NCBI RefSeq assembly: GCF_009800965.1
Contig: NZ_WUAF01000001.1
Coordinates: forward strand, 186,001 to 250,000
Source: Cognatazoarcus halotolerans
GTDB taxonomy: Bacteria > Pseudomonadota > Gammaproteobacteria > Burkholderiales > Rhodocyclaceae
DNA: 64,000 bases
Direction: 5' to 3'
Shown here: positions 18,466 to 27,498 of the stretch, piece after piece
Layout: the number at the start of each line of letters is the position of its first letter
Position numbering within the stretch: position 1 is the first letter of the stretch
Notes under the pieces: model-generated
The model's input: the letters and a program-made list of their open reading frames with translations, nothing else
Databases searched by the model: none
Told to the model about the DNA's origin: nothing
Made by a program: the position numbers and the translations under genes

Positions 18466-19615
18466 AAACCGACGAGCGACGCGCGCTGCCGGCAATCATG
18501 CGGTACTCGTAAAGGCGGCATTCCAGGGCGCCATTGAACAGCGGTGTGCGACGCGAGGCCTTCAGCTTGATCAGGCGCGGCAGCATGGTATCGCCACTGA
18601 AGAAGTAACAACGCCATCCGGCCCAGTTCTTCTTGAGCGCGTCTCCCAGCAATGGATAGAAGCTGGCAAGTGCCTCCGCCTCGCCAATCCGCACGCCGTA
18701 GGGCGGATTGGTCACCATCACACCCGAATCCGCAGGTGGAGAAAGTTCGAGCACGTCACTGCGAGATACCTGGACGCAGCCGGAAAACCCGGCTGCCGCA
18801 AGATTCTGGCGGGCACGCACGACCTGGTCTTCGAGCACATCCGAACCGCTTATCGCCAGAGGCCGCAATGGCTTCTGGCGCGCCTGCGCGTCCGCACGCA
18901 GCTGGCGCCAGAGGTCCAGGTCGACATGCTTCAGCCTTTCGAACGCAAACTCGCGCCCCAGTCCGGGCGCGATGTCGAGCGCAATCTGCGCCGCCTCCAA
19001 GAGGAAGGTGCCACTGCCGCACATTGGATCGACCAGTGCTTCGTCAGGTTGCCAGCCGGTCAACCGCAGGATGCCCGCGGCCAGGTTCTCCTTGAGCGGC
19101 GCCTCCACCCGGGCACGCTTGAAGCCGCGTTTGTACAGGGGCTCCCCGGAGGTATCGAGATAAAGCGTAACCGTATCGAAGGTCAGAAACGCGTGGACCC
19201 GCACGTCGGGGTCGGCGGTGTCGACGCTCGGCCGACGTCCAGTAACGGTGCGAAAGTGATCACATACAGCATCCTTGATCCGCAAGGTAATGAACTCGAG
19301 ACTTCTGAGCGGCGACTTCTGGGCATTCACGAATACCCGCATCGTCTCATCCGACGTAAACCACTTTGCCCAGGTCACGCCATAGGCCAGACGGTAGATA
19401 TCCTCTTCCACACGATAGCGCCCCCGGGCGATCTGCCAAAGCACCCGCGTGGCAAGGCGGCTCTCGAGGTTAACACGCATACACAGCGCCCAATCCCCCT
19501 CGAACAGCACGCCCCCCGGAAGTTGCCTGGCATGGCTGGCCCCCAATCCGGCGAGCTCGTCAACCAGCAGGGCTTCGAGGCCACGGGGACACGGGGAGAA
19601 GAAGGTTTCAGTCAT
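18455..19615 (-). CDS. THUMP-domain class I SAM-dependent RNA methyltransferase (RlmL N-domain-like)
   Basis: Predicted N2-guanine methyltransferase of 23S rRNA, 386 aa. The N-terminal ferredoxin-like/THUMP region (about residues 1-160; FFSPCPRGLEALLVDEL) precedes a Rossmann methyltransferase with VDPMCGSGTFLLEAAQIA (SAM site) and the catalytic MVTNPPYGVRIGE (NPPY). E. coli RlmL is a two-domain fusion of about 700 aa. This protein corresponds only to its m2G2445 half, the stand-alone form common in many bacteria. Homology is clear; the modified base is inferred. Confidence 0.9.
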   Translation of the reverse strand: MTETFFSPCPRGLEALLVDELAGLGASHARQLPGGVLFEGDWALCMRVNLESRLATRVLWQIARGRYRVEEDIYRLAYGVTWAKWFTSDETMRVFVNAQKSPLRSLEFITLRIKDAVCDHFRTVTGRRPSVDTADPDVRVHAFLTFDTVTLYLDTSGEPLYKRGFKRARVEAPLKENLAAGILRLTGWQPDEALVDPMCGSGTFLLEAAQIALDIAPGLGREFAFERLKHVDLDLWRQLRADAQARQKPLRPLAISGSDVLEDQVVRARQNLAAAGFSGCVQVSRSDVLELSPPADSGVMVTNPPYGVRIGEAEALASFYPLLGDALKKNWAGWRCYFFSGDTMLPRLIKLKASRRTPLFNGALECRLYEYRMIAGSARRSSVSQA

Positions 19616-19642
19616 TTTGACGCCAGGCGGGTTTAACGGTGC

Positions 19643-20059
19643 TTAGAAGGGTTTCAGGACGACGAGGAAGATCACCGCGAACATGACGAGCACCGGGATC
19701 TCGTTGAAGAAGCGGAACCAGACGTGACCGCGCACCATCTCCCCTGCCTCGAAACAGCGAAGGAGGCGGCCACAATAGAGATGGTAGGCGATCAACAGGA
19801 TCACGAGGGTAGTCTTTGCGTGCAACCAACCTCCCGCAAAACCGTACGCAAACCAGAGCCAGAGCCCGAGCGCGACGGCGAGAATCCCTAGCGGCGTCAT
19901 GAAACGGTACAGCTTGCCCGCCATCAACAGCAGCCGTTCTCGTTCGGCGATGCTGCCTTCCGGCACCATCGCAAGATTGACGTAGATCCGCGGCAGATAG
20001 AACAGACCCGCAAACCAGGCCACCACGAATCCAATGTGCAGGGCCTTGAGCACCAGCAT
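19643..20059 (-). CDS. hemJ: Protoporphyrinogen IX oxidase HemJ
   Basis: Small integral membrane protein of 138 aa, HemJ/UPF0093 (CopD-like) family, oxidising protoporphyrinogen IX to protoporphyrin IX in haem synthesis. Typical features are the N-terminal LKALHIGFVVAWFAGLFYLPRIYV with the conserved His, RFMTPLGILAVALGLWLW, GWLHAKTTLVILLIAYH with a second conserved His and Lys, and RFFNEIPVLVMFAVIFLVVLKPF. It has four predicted transmembrane helices. The next gene upstream is only 3 bp away, so co-transcription is likely. Confidence 0.9.
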   Translation of the reverse strand: MLVLKALHIGFVVAWFAGLFYLPRIYVNLAMVPEGSIAERERLLLMAGKLYRFMTPLGILAVALGLWLWFAYGFAGGWLHAKTTLVILLIAYHLYCGRLLRCFEAGEMVRGHVWFRFFNEIPVLVMFAVIFLVVLKPF

Positions 20060-20062
20060 TTT

Positions 20063-20956
20063 CTATTCCTCTTCGACAAGCTTGATAGTTGCGCGGGCAG
20101 CCATCAGGCCCTCGCGCACATCCGGATAGCGCAGGTTGACACGCAATTCGTCATGCATCCGGCGATTCACCAGGCGACGCGACTCCGACATGAAGGACAG
20201 CGTCGCCGAAGAAAGCGCGGACTGCGCCTCGGCACGGCTGACACGAGGCGGAGGTGCCAGACCGAAGATCCGCGCCATCAGATCGAAATAATCACCCATC
20301 TTCAGATGGCTATTGTCGCAGACGTTGTAGGCGCGATTGTGCCTGCCACGGAAAATCGCGAAACATGCGACACGGGCGAGATCATCGGCATGGATGTGAT
20401 TGGTGAAAACATCATCGTCTTCCTGCAGCACCGGATCACCGCGTAGCAGACGCCCGAGTGATAGCCGCTCGGGCGCGTAGATGCCGGGTGCCCTCAGGAG
20501 CACGACCCTGCAACCATTGTGCCGCCCGAAACGGCGCAGCCGCGCCTCGGCGGCAACCCGTCGGACGGCCCTCCCTGTGCGTGCCGACAGCGGACGCGTT
20601 TCGCTCACCATAGCGCCCTCGCAATCACCGTAAACCCCTGTCGTGCTTATGTAAACCAGCCCTTGTGCTACACTCTGGCCGCGCTGCAGCACGGCCAGAA
20701 TACGGCGAGTTCGGGGATCATCGTCTCCTTTTGCGGGCGGCGGCGCAAAGTGCAGCACGAAGTCCGCTATCCCGGCCAGGCGGCGCAGGGTCGCCGGCTG
20801 GTCGAGATCAGCCAGCAAAGGAACGGCACCCAGACGCCTGAGCGATGCGCGCTCGTCCTCTCGGCGAACGACGGCGAACACACGAAACCGTGCAGTGAGC
20901 CATGGCAGTGCGCGACGCGCGACATCTCCGCTGCCGACAATCAGAATACGTTTCAT
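20063..20956 (-). CDS. NAD(P)-dependent epimerase/dehydratase-like SDR protein
   Basis: Extended short-chain dehydrogenase fold, 297 aa. The N-terminal nucleotide motif is RILIVGSGDVARRALPWL, and VYISTTGVYGDCEGAMVSE contains the family's STTGVYGD. The usual catalytic YxxxK is not obvious (RTGRAVRRVAAEARLR), so activity may be altered or lost. NHIHADDLARVACFAIFRG matches the family's substrate-domain H-x-DD pattern. ATG 20956 was preferred to a TTG two codons earlier. Function is unknown; it is 3 bp upstream of hemJ and divergent from the reductase gene across 27 bp. Confidence 0.75.
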   Translation of the reverse strand: MKRILIVGSGDVARRALPWLTARFRVFAVVRREDERASLRRLGAVPLLADLDQPATLRRLAGIADFVLHFAPPPAKGDDDPRTRRILAVLQRGQSVAQGLVYISTTGVYGDCEGAMVSETRPLSARTGRAVRRVAAEARLRRFGRHNGCRVVLLRAPGIYAPERLSLGRLLRGDPVLQEDDDVFTNHIHADDLARVACFAIFRGRHNRAYNVCDNSHLKMGDYFDLMARIFGLAPPPRVSRAEAQSALSSATLSFMSESRRLVNRRMHDELRVNLRYPDVREGLMAARATIKLVEEE

Positions 20957-20983
20957 TGGCAAATTTTCTCACGCAGGAGCGTC

Positions 20984-22009
20984 ATGCCTTTTCGAGTCTC
21001 GATCCAACCCGGTGGCCAGCAGTTTGACGCGGCCGAAGATACCACCATTCTGCAAGCAGCCCTCGACGCCGGCTTTCTGCTTCCCTACGGCTGCCGCGAC
21101 GGCGCCTGTGGCTCTTGCAAGGGGCGCATTCTGGAAGGCTCTGTGGATTACGGCAAGGTATCTCCGACGACGCTTACGGATACCGACAAAAAGGCCGGCC
21201 TGGCATTGTTCTGCTGCGCCAAACCGCGCTCGGACCTCGTGCTGGAAAGCAAGCAGATCACGCACAGCAGCGACATCCCGGTCAAGAAGCTTCCCTGCAG
21301 GGTGCAGAGACTCGAAAAGGTGGCCAGCGATGTCATGATCCTCGAACTCAAGCTGCCGGCCAGCGAACAGTTCCGCTTTCGCGCCGGGCAATACATCGAC
21401 TTTCTGTTGCCTGGCAATCGCCGCCGCAGTTTCTCGATTGCCAACGCGCCGGAAGCCGCCACGCATCTTGAACTGCATGTGCGCAGGATAGAGGGCGGCA
21501 CGTTCACCGGGCAGGTCTTCGAACAGATGAAAGAAAAGGACATCCTGCGTTTCGAAGGGCCGCTGGGCAGCTTCTTCCTCCGTGAGGAGTCGACGAAACC
21601 GATCGTACTGCTCGCGGGCGGTACCGGATTCGCGCCAATCAAGAGTATCGTCGAGCATGTGCTGAAAGCCGGCCTCAAGCGGTCGATGATTCTCTACTGG
21701 GGAGCACGTAACCTGGAAGGGCTCTATCTTGACGACCTCGCCGCCAAGTGGGAACAGATGCTGCCCGGATTCAAGTATGTGCCGGTATTGTCCGATATGC
21801 CTGCAGACCTTGGTTGGAAGGGACGGACCGGATTGGTGCACGAAGCAGTCATGGCCGACCTTCCCGATCTGTCGGCACATCAGGTTTATGCCTGTGGCGC
21901 ACCGGCGATGATCGAGGCGGCACAAGCTGATTTCTTTGAGAAATGTGCTCTGCCTCGGGAAGAGTTCTTTGCCGACGCGTTCACCTACGCAGCCGACGCC
22001 ACAATTTGA
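20984..22009 (+). CDS. 2Fe-2S ferredoxin / FAD-NAD(P)H reductase fusion (CDP-6-deoxyglucoseen reductase-like)
   Basis: Electron-transfer flavoprotein of 341 aa. The N-terminal plant-type ferredoxin domain has LPYGCRDGACGSCKGRILEG and a distal Cys in LALFCCAKP. The FAD-binding barrel follows (RAGQYIDFLLPGNRRRSFSIANAP), then the NAD(P) domain with LLAGGTGFAPIKSIVEH and YACGAPAMIEAA. The architecture matches AscD/RfbI-type reductases and oxygenase reductase components; with no oxygenase or sugar genes adjacent the partner cannot be named. CAGGAG precedes ATG 20984. The long upstream frame from 20519 overlaps the divergent SDR gene and is non-coding. Confidence 0.9.
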   Translation: MPFRVSIQPGGQQFDAAEDTTILQAALDAGFLLPYGCRDGACGSCKGRILEGSVDYGKVSPTTLTDTDKKAGLALFCCAKPRSDLVLESKQITHSSDIPVKKLPCRVQRLEKVASDVMILELKLPASEQFRFRAGQYIDFLLPGNRRRSFSIANAPEAATHLELHVRRIEGGTFTGQVFEQMKEKDILRFEGPLGSFFLREESTKPIVLLAGGTGFAPIKSIVEHVLKAGLKRSMILYWGARNLEGLYLDDLAAKWEQMLPGFKYVPVLSDMPADLGWKGRTGLVHEAVMADLPDLSAHQVYACGAPAMIEAAQADFFEKCALPREEFFADAFTYAADATI

Positions 22010-22018
22010 CGAACGCCC

Positions 22019-23167
22019 ATGAGCCAGCCCAGTTCAGCCGTACAACTTACCCGAGAGCCGGTTCTCAACAAGAACAGGGCGATTACAGCCAATCGTCTCG
22101 TGGTCCACGCGCCAAGCATCAAGGCCGCGGTTGAAACGCTCGCTGGCTGTACCGACCATTGGCCTCGCCGTTACACGGTTTTTCTGAGCCTCGGTCGGCT
22201 CGTGCCGACACCGGACCTGCTTGAATGGCAGATACCGGAAAACGCGATGATCGAGATTCCCGCGCAAACGCTTGCTCACCCGATGACCCAGGCGTTGATG
22301 AAGGGCCTGCGCGAGGCTGAGGTAAGCATGTGCCTGGCCTGGCATTCGCCGGGGACAACGCTCGGAGAAGGTATCGACTGGCGCTTCGTCCTGACCGACG
22401 CGCGCAAACACCCTGCTCCGGATTCGGACGCGAGCCTGTCGTTAGCCTGGGGGCTTCCCGATCCAGACGCGTTCGAAACCGCCATCGGCCGTGGCTACGA
22501 CGGGGCTTCGGGCTGGTTCTTTCTACGCGCCAATTCCACACGCAAGGAGCTGGCACCATCGCATGGGCAGATCGTCCGGCTGATGAACCTGGTGCGCCAG
22601 AACGCCGAGATCCGGGACATCGAAGCGGTGCTCAAACAAGACGTAGCCCTGTCCTACAAACTTCTAAGGCACATCAACTCGGTCGGTTTCGGGTTGATGT
22701 GCGAGATCCAGTCCTTCCGCCACGCGGTGAGCATTCTAGGCTTCAACAAACTGCACAAATGGCTGTCCCTGCTCCTCGTCACATCGAGCCGCGACCCCTC
22801 GGCAGCTGCGCTGATGCAGACTGCAATAGCGCGCGGCCACTTCATGGACCTTGCCGGCAAGCAGTTCTTCAGCAAGGCCGACAGTGACAACCTGTTCATT
22901 ACCGGCGCGTTCTCGCTTCTCGATACGCTTCTCGGAAGCGATATGCCGACGATCCTCGAGGAAATGCACCTGCCAGCGGCCGTTTCGGACGCGCTGCTAC
23001 GGGGCGAGGGCGTGTATGCCCCCTTTCTCAATCTGGCCCGCAGCGTTGAATCCTTCGATGCGAGCGCGCTGGCCCGCCAAGCGGAGGAACTGAAGATTCC
23101 GCTCGGCGAAGTCAATGAAGCAATGCTCACCGCGCTCAGTTTTGCTGACAGCCTGGATCTTTCCTGA
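22019..23167 (+). CDS. HDOD-domain signalling protein with degenerate EAL-like N-terminus (YuxH type)
   Basis: 382 aa. The C-terminal half is a HDOD domain: QIVRLMNLVRQNAEIRDIEAVLKQDVALSYKLLRHINS, then SFRHAVSILGFNKLHKWLSLLLVTS. The N-terminal part of about 190 aa resembles the catalytically degenerate EAL region of YuxH-like proteins (ending SGWFFLR), but no ELL/EAL motif or metal ligands are visible, so phosphodiesterase activity is unlikely. HDOD proteins act as protein-interaction modules in motility and c-di-GMP signalling. It starts 9 bp after the reductase gene and heads a run of three signalling genes. Confidence 0.83.
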   Translation: MSQPSSAVQLTREPVLNKNRAITANRLVVHAPSIKAAVETLAGCTDHWPRRYTVFLSLGRLVPTPDLLEWQIPENAMIEIPAQTLAHPMTQALMKGLREAEVSMCLAWHSPGTTLGEGIDWRFVLTDARKHPAPDSDASLSLAWGLPDPDAFETAIGRGYDGASGWFFLRANSTRKELAPSHGQIVRLMNLVRQNAEIRDIEAVLKQDVALSYKLLRHINSVGFGLMCEIQSFRHAVSILGFNKLHKWLSLLLVTSSRDPSAAALMQTAIARGHFMDLAGKQFFSKADSDNLFITGAFSLLDTLLGSDMPTILEEMHLPAAVSDALLRGEGVYAPFLNLARSVESFDASALARQAEELKIPLGEVNEAMLTALSFADSLDLS

Positions 23168-23276
23168 ACCCACGGGCGCCTCATCAGCCCTCGGTAATGG
23201 AGGAATTGTCAGTTGCGTCACGGCCATCCGCCGGCCACGCTGGCACAATCGGGCCGTCCCTTGATTCGGTTTTCCT

Positions 23277-25265
23277 ATGGCAATCGCCGGGGGCGCCAGC
23301 CCGGCGCCTGCCTTCCCCTCTCTACGAAACGACACATCCACCTCACTGCTCCGACAGCTTGCGGTGGAGCCCGTCGCCTGGTCGGAGATCGCCGAACTGT
23401 GTGCACGCGAACCGCTGATCAGCTGGCGGCTTCTCAGCAGCCTGCCACTTGATCGCAAGCAGCTGAATCGCGACCTCCGGAGTCTTCTCGAAGAACGGCT
23501 CGCTCACCTTGGCGCAGAAGTGTTGCGTGCATGGCTGCTGCTCGATCGCGGCGGGAAAACCGAGAAGCGATCGACCCATCACATCGGTCACAGCCTGCTG
23601 GTGGCGGAGTTGGCCATGCACATGGCGATCGAAGCCCGTTATCGCTCACCGCAGGACGCCTACCTTGCCGGCCTCTGGCACAAACTGGCGACCCTGCAGG
23701 GAAGATCTCCAGGCCCGGAGGCGCAAGAACTTGCCCAACAGGCGATGCTCAGTGCGCGACTGGCGGCCAGGGCCCACCCGTCCCCACCCGTGCTTGACGC
23801 GATCCAGCTTCAGGGAGCACTCGAGGAACATGTGGAACATTCCCATACGCTCGTGCGCCTCCTTTGGGTTGCGCTTCAGCTCACCAGGGACGATCCTCAG
23901 CAGCGTCTTGAGACGCTCAGCAGAATTGCGCGCCTGCCCGAAAGCACGCTTCTCGCTCTTCGCGCCGATGTCGCGTATCTGGCCGAAGACGCAATGCAAG
24001 CTTCCGACGCCGAGGGCGAAACACCTCCAGTTCTCGACACGACTGACTTGCAAGGCACATCCATAGACGACCCATGGGTCGACGCCGCTACCCGGGCCTG
24101 CATCAGAGCGGCGTTCGGCAGCCTGGGGGACAGCCAGGCCGCCACGCGGCTTGCCGCCGCCAGCCGCCTGATCTGCGCCAGGAGCGGGCCGAAACTGATT
24201 CTCGAGCAGGAGCGGAACAGACTGGTCCCGCTACTCACGGGCGAGCTCGACGCGCAGTGGCTGGAGGGTATCGAGCTGCGCCTTGATGACGAAACGAGCT
24301 GTCTCGCGCTTGCACTTCGCACTCACATGCCTAGCCGTTACCACGCCACGCGCAACGGGCCGGGCCTGAGCACAATCGACTGGGAGCTCGATCGCTGGCT
24401 CGGCGGCACGGGTTTCGTGGGCTTGCCGTGGCAAAGCGAAGGGCGTCGCGGCGTGGCACTGTTCGAACCCGACCACCATGACGACGATCCCCGGCGCGAC
24501 CAACTCTTGATCGAATTGGTTGCCGCCGCAGTGGGCGAAATTCTGCGTAACAGACGGCTTGCGGCGGAGCGGTTGGCCCTGCAGGAAACAGCCCTTCAAC
24601 GCCTGAACACGCACCTGCGTCGAGTCCGGCACGAGGTCAATAATCCACTGACGATCATCCGCAGCCACCTCGATCTGCTTCGTCTGCGTTACCCATCTGA
24701 CCAACAGCTCGACAACGACCTGAATGTCGTTGGCAGCGAGATCGAACGGATCGGCCAGATGCTCAAAGGGCTCAACAAGATGGATGAGACCTCGACGGAG
24801 CCGGGATTCTGCGATGCAAATGAAACGCTCAGAACGCTTGGAAGCATTTGCGAGGACGCACTCTTCAGGGCCAAGGGCGTGCACTTCGAACTGCGCACCG
24901 CCAGCAGGCTACCCCGGGTAGCGATCCTGCCATCCGCACTCAATCAGGTCGTTCTGAACCTGTTGAAAAACGCCTCGGAAGCCCTGAGTCCGGGCAACAA
25001 GGTGTTCGTCAGTACTGCGGGACCGCTCAACGTCGAAGGCAAGAGCTGCGTCGAGATGCGCATCATCGACAACGGCCCGGGCATGCCGGCCGACAGATTG
25101 AAGGCGCTGTTTTCCGACGCGGGAACGGACAAGGGTGGCAGCCACGAAGGCATCGGCCTGTCCATCGTGAGGGATATCCTGAAGCAGATCGGCGGATATA
25201 TCCTTTGTCGTAGCAACCCCGGTGCCGGCACAGCGATACAACTCTTTATTCCTGTGCATAATTAA
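23277..25265 (+). CDS. HDOD-like sensor histidine kinase
   Basis: Cytoplasmic sensor kinase of 662 aa with no transmembrane segment. Residues about 25-240 look like a divergent HDOD domain (LCAREPLISWRLLSSLP, GHSLLVAELAMHMAIEARYR, YLAGLWHKLATLQG). A weakly conserved GAF-like region lies at about 270-420. The HisKA domain has His452 in LRRVRHEVNNPLTIIRSHLD. The HATPase has NQVVLNLLKNASEAL (N box), IIDNGPGM (G1) and GIGLSIVRDI (G2). No attached receiver is present; the next gene encodes one (D74), so they are a likely cognate pair. The start ATG 23277 has no strong SD and is tentative. Confidence 0.82.
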   Translation: MAIAGGASPAPAFPSLRNDTSTSLLRQLAVEPVAWSEIAELCAREPLISWRLLSSLPLDRKQLNRDLRSLLEERLAHLGAEVLRAWLLLDRGGKTEKRSTHHIGHSLLVAELAMHMAIEARYRSPQDAYLAGLWHKLATLQGRSPGPEAQELAQQAMLSARLAARAHPSPPVLDAIQLQGALEEHVEHSHTLVRLLWVALQLTRDDPQQRLETLSRIARLPESTLLALRADVAYLAEDAMQASDAEGETPPVLDTTDLQGTSIDDPWVDAATRACIRAAFGSLGDSQAATRLAAASRLICARSGPKLILEQERNRLVPLLTGELDAQWLEGIELRLDDETSCLALALRTHMPSRYHATRNGPGLSTIDWELDRWLGGTGFVGLPWQSEGRRGVALFEPDHHDDDPRRDQLLIELVAAAVGEILRNRRLAAERLALQETALQRLNTHLRRVRHEVNNPLTIIRSHLDLLRLRYPSDQQLDNDLNVVGSEIERIGQMLKGLNKMDETSTEPGFCDANETLRTLGSICEDALFRAKGVHFELRTASRLPRVAILPSALNQVVLNLLKNASEALSPGNKVFVSTAGPLNVEGKSCVEMRIIDNGPGMPADRLKALFSDAGTDKGGSHEGIGLSIVRDILKQIGGYILCRSNPGAGTAIQLFIPVHN

Positions 25266-25311
25266 TGCATGATCAAGGCCTTCGAAACATTCTGTTTCAG
25301 CCAAACGTTAT

Positions 25312-27480
25312 ATGGTGACTCCCGGCGATGCGCCATTTCTGGCCAACATGGCGCTTCCACTGGAAGTGGGGAGCAGGACACAGCGCATCCTCGTCGTCGA
25401 CGACGATGAGCCGATGCGCAGAACCTTGCTGCGCCTGCTTGCGGCACCGGACAGAGCCGTCGAGGAGACGGACAGCGTCGAGGGCACACTGCGCATGCTC
25501 GCCGCTCAATCCTATGACCTGATCCTGCTCGACTACCGTCTTCCCGATGGCGATGGCCTCGCGGTACTCGACTGGTTATCGGAACACGAGCGCGGCGAAC
25601 TGGTCGTCATGCTGAGTGGCGAAGACGCGATCGACGCAGCGATTGGAGCGCTCCGCCGTGGAGCGGACGATTTCGTCCGCAAACCCTACCGCTTGAGTCA
25701 GCTGAACCGCGCCGTCGACAACGCCCTGCTCAAGACCCGGCTTCAACGCAGCAATCGTGAAATGGGCCAGCGCCTGCAGGAGTCCGAGCGACTTCACCGT
25801 TACCTTGTCGAAAGCTCGCCCGATCTCATCTTCACGCTTGATCCCGCAGGCCGTTTCACCTACGTGAACCCGCGGATAGAAGGGCTGCTGGGCTTTGCCC
25901 GGGCCGATCTGGAAGGCGAAGCCTTCTCGTCGATCGTGTCCGCCGAGGACACCGCGAGAATCGTTCAGCTCTTCGAAAATCCGCTGCAGCCGGCGCGCAC
26001 CGCCCACAGCCTGGAACTGCGGCTTGCCAGCCGCAAGGTCGGCTCGGGCCCACCGACCGTTTCGCTCAACACCGAACCGATGTACGGTCGCGGCGATGAA
26101 CGTAACGGAGCCCGCTTCATGGGTACCTACGGCGTCGCGCGCGACATTTCCGATCGCAAGCGGGCCGAGGAAATCATCGCCTTCCAGGCCTATCATGATC
26201 AGTTGACCCGGCTTCCGAATCGCGCCCTGTTTCGCGACCGGCTGGATCTCGCGATTGCCCAGACCGATCGCCGCAAAGGCTCGCTCGCGGTCCTGTTCAT
26301 CGACGTGGACCGTTTCAAACTGGTCAACGACACCTACGGACACAGCCAGGGCGATCAGCTACTCAGATCGATCGCAAATCGGCTGCGACAGACTCTCAGG
26401 CGTGGCGACACGCTGGCCCGTGTCGGCGGCGACGAATTCCTCGCATTGCTGCCCGATATCACCCATCCGGAAGACGTACAGGCCATATGCCAGAAAATCC
26501 TGGACGCGCTGCGGGCACCGTTTCGACTGCAGCACGGGGAGTTCAGCGCCACGGTGAGCATCGGCATCGCAATGTTCCAGAAGGATGGCGAGAGCGCCGA
26601 CATGCTGACCCAGCACGCCGACATTGCCATGTATCAGGCAAAGCGTTCAGGAAAGAATGGCTTCTGTTTTTTCGATTCGTCTCTCAACCACAACTATCGC
26701 GAACGGATCTCGCTCGAGAACGATCTGCGCAAGGCCATCGACCGCGGAGAGCTCGAACTGTTCTATCAAGCCCAGGTCAGCATCGCGAAACGTCGCGTGG
26801 TCGGCACCGAGGCCCTGCTGCGCTGGCGCCATCCGGCACACGGACTGCTCGGCCCAGACACATTCATCCCGCTTGCCGAAGAAGCGGGTCTCATCAGCGG
26901 TATCAGCAACTGGGTGATCGACGCTGCCTGTGCACAATTGCGTGACTGGCGGGACATCGGCTTCAGCGAGTTGCGAATGTCGGTCAACCTGTCTCCTCGG
27001 GATTTCGAGCATGGCGAAATCGTGGAAACAGTGAGACGGAGCATCGCGCACCACCGGCTCGATGCGGCCAGTCTCGATCTCGAGATTACCGAAAGCCTGA
27101 TGATGCAGGATGCAGGCAGTGTGCGAGGCAAGGTGCAGGCGTTGCGTGAGGCGGGCGTCGGGGTCGCGATCGACGATTTCGGTACCGGTTATTCGGCGCT
27201 TGCATACTTGCAGAAGTTTCCGGTCAGCAGCCTGAAGATCGACCGTGGTTTCGTCCGTGACCTGAATGGCAAGAGCAGCCCCATCATCGCCGCGATAACC
27301 GGCATCGCACGCGGCTTTGGCCTGCAGGTGGTGGCGGAAGGGGTCGAGCATCAAGGCCAGATCGAACACCTCCGTTCGCTCGGCTGCGACACCCTGCAGG
27401 GTTACCTGTTCAGCAAGCCCGTTCCCGCCGAGGAAGCGGAGTCACTCTTTCTGGAAATTCCTTCCGGCCTGCCTGCCTGA
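25312..27480 (+). CDS. REC-PAS-GGDEF-EAL response regulator (bifunctional c-di-GMP enzyme)
   Basis: 722 aa. Receiver domain at about 24-140 with phosphoacceptor D74 (LLDYRLPDGDG) and K124 (VRKPY); PAS at about 160-280; GGDEF at 372-376 with a complete inhibitory RxxD (RRGD, 363-366); EAL motif at 500-502 with downstream NLSP and DDFGTGYS (621-628). Both catalytic domains keep key residues, so the protein could make and break c-di-GMP, with the receiver selecting the activity. It lies 46 bp after the histidine kinase, its probable partner. M13 (25348) is an alternative start; neither has a clear SD. Confidence 0.93.
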   Translation: MVTPGDAPFLANMALPLEVGSRTQRILVVDDDEPMRRTLLRLLAAPDRAVEETDSVEGTLRMLAAQSYDLILLDYRLPDGDGLAVLDWLSEHERGELVVMLSGEDAIDAAIGALRRGADDFVRKPYRLSQLNRAVDNALLKTRLQRSNREMGQRLQESERLHRYLVESSPDLIFTLDPAGRFTYVNPRIEGLLGFARADLEGEAFSSIVSAEDTARIVQLFENPLQPARTAHSLELRLASRKVGSGPPTVSLNTEPMYGRGDERNGARFMGTYGVARDISDRKRAEEIIAFQAYHDQLTRLPNRALFRDRLDLAIAQTDRRKGSLAVLFIDVDRFKLVNDTYGHSQGDQLLRSIANRLRQTLRRGDTLARVGGDEFLALLPDITHPEDVQAICQKILDALRAPFRLQHGEFSATVSIGIAMFQKDGESADMLTQHADIAMYQAKRSGKNGFCFFDSSLNHNYRERISLENDLRKAIDRGELELFYQAQVSIAKRRVVGTEALLRWRHPAHGLLGPDTFIPLAEEAGLISGISNWVIDAACAQLRDWRDIGFSELRMSVNLSPRDFEHGEIVETVRRSIAHHRLDAASLDLEITESLMMQDAGSVRGKVQALREAGVGVAIDDFGTGYSALAYLQKFPVSSLKIDRGFVRDLNGKSSPIIAAITGIARGFGLQVVAEGVEHQGQIEHLRSLGCDTLQGYLFSKPVPAEEAESLFLEIPSGLPA

Positions 27481-27498
27481 GTTCCGGCGTCCGGCCAC

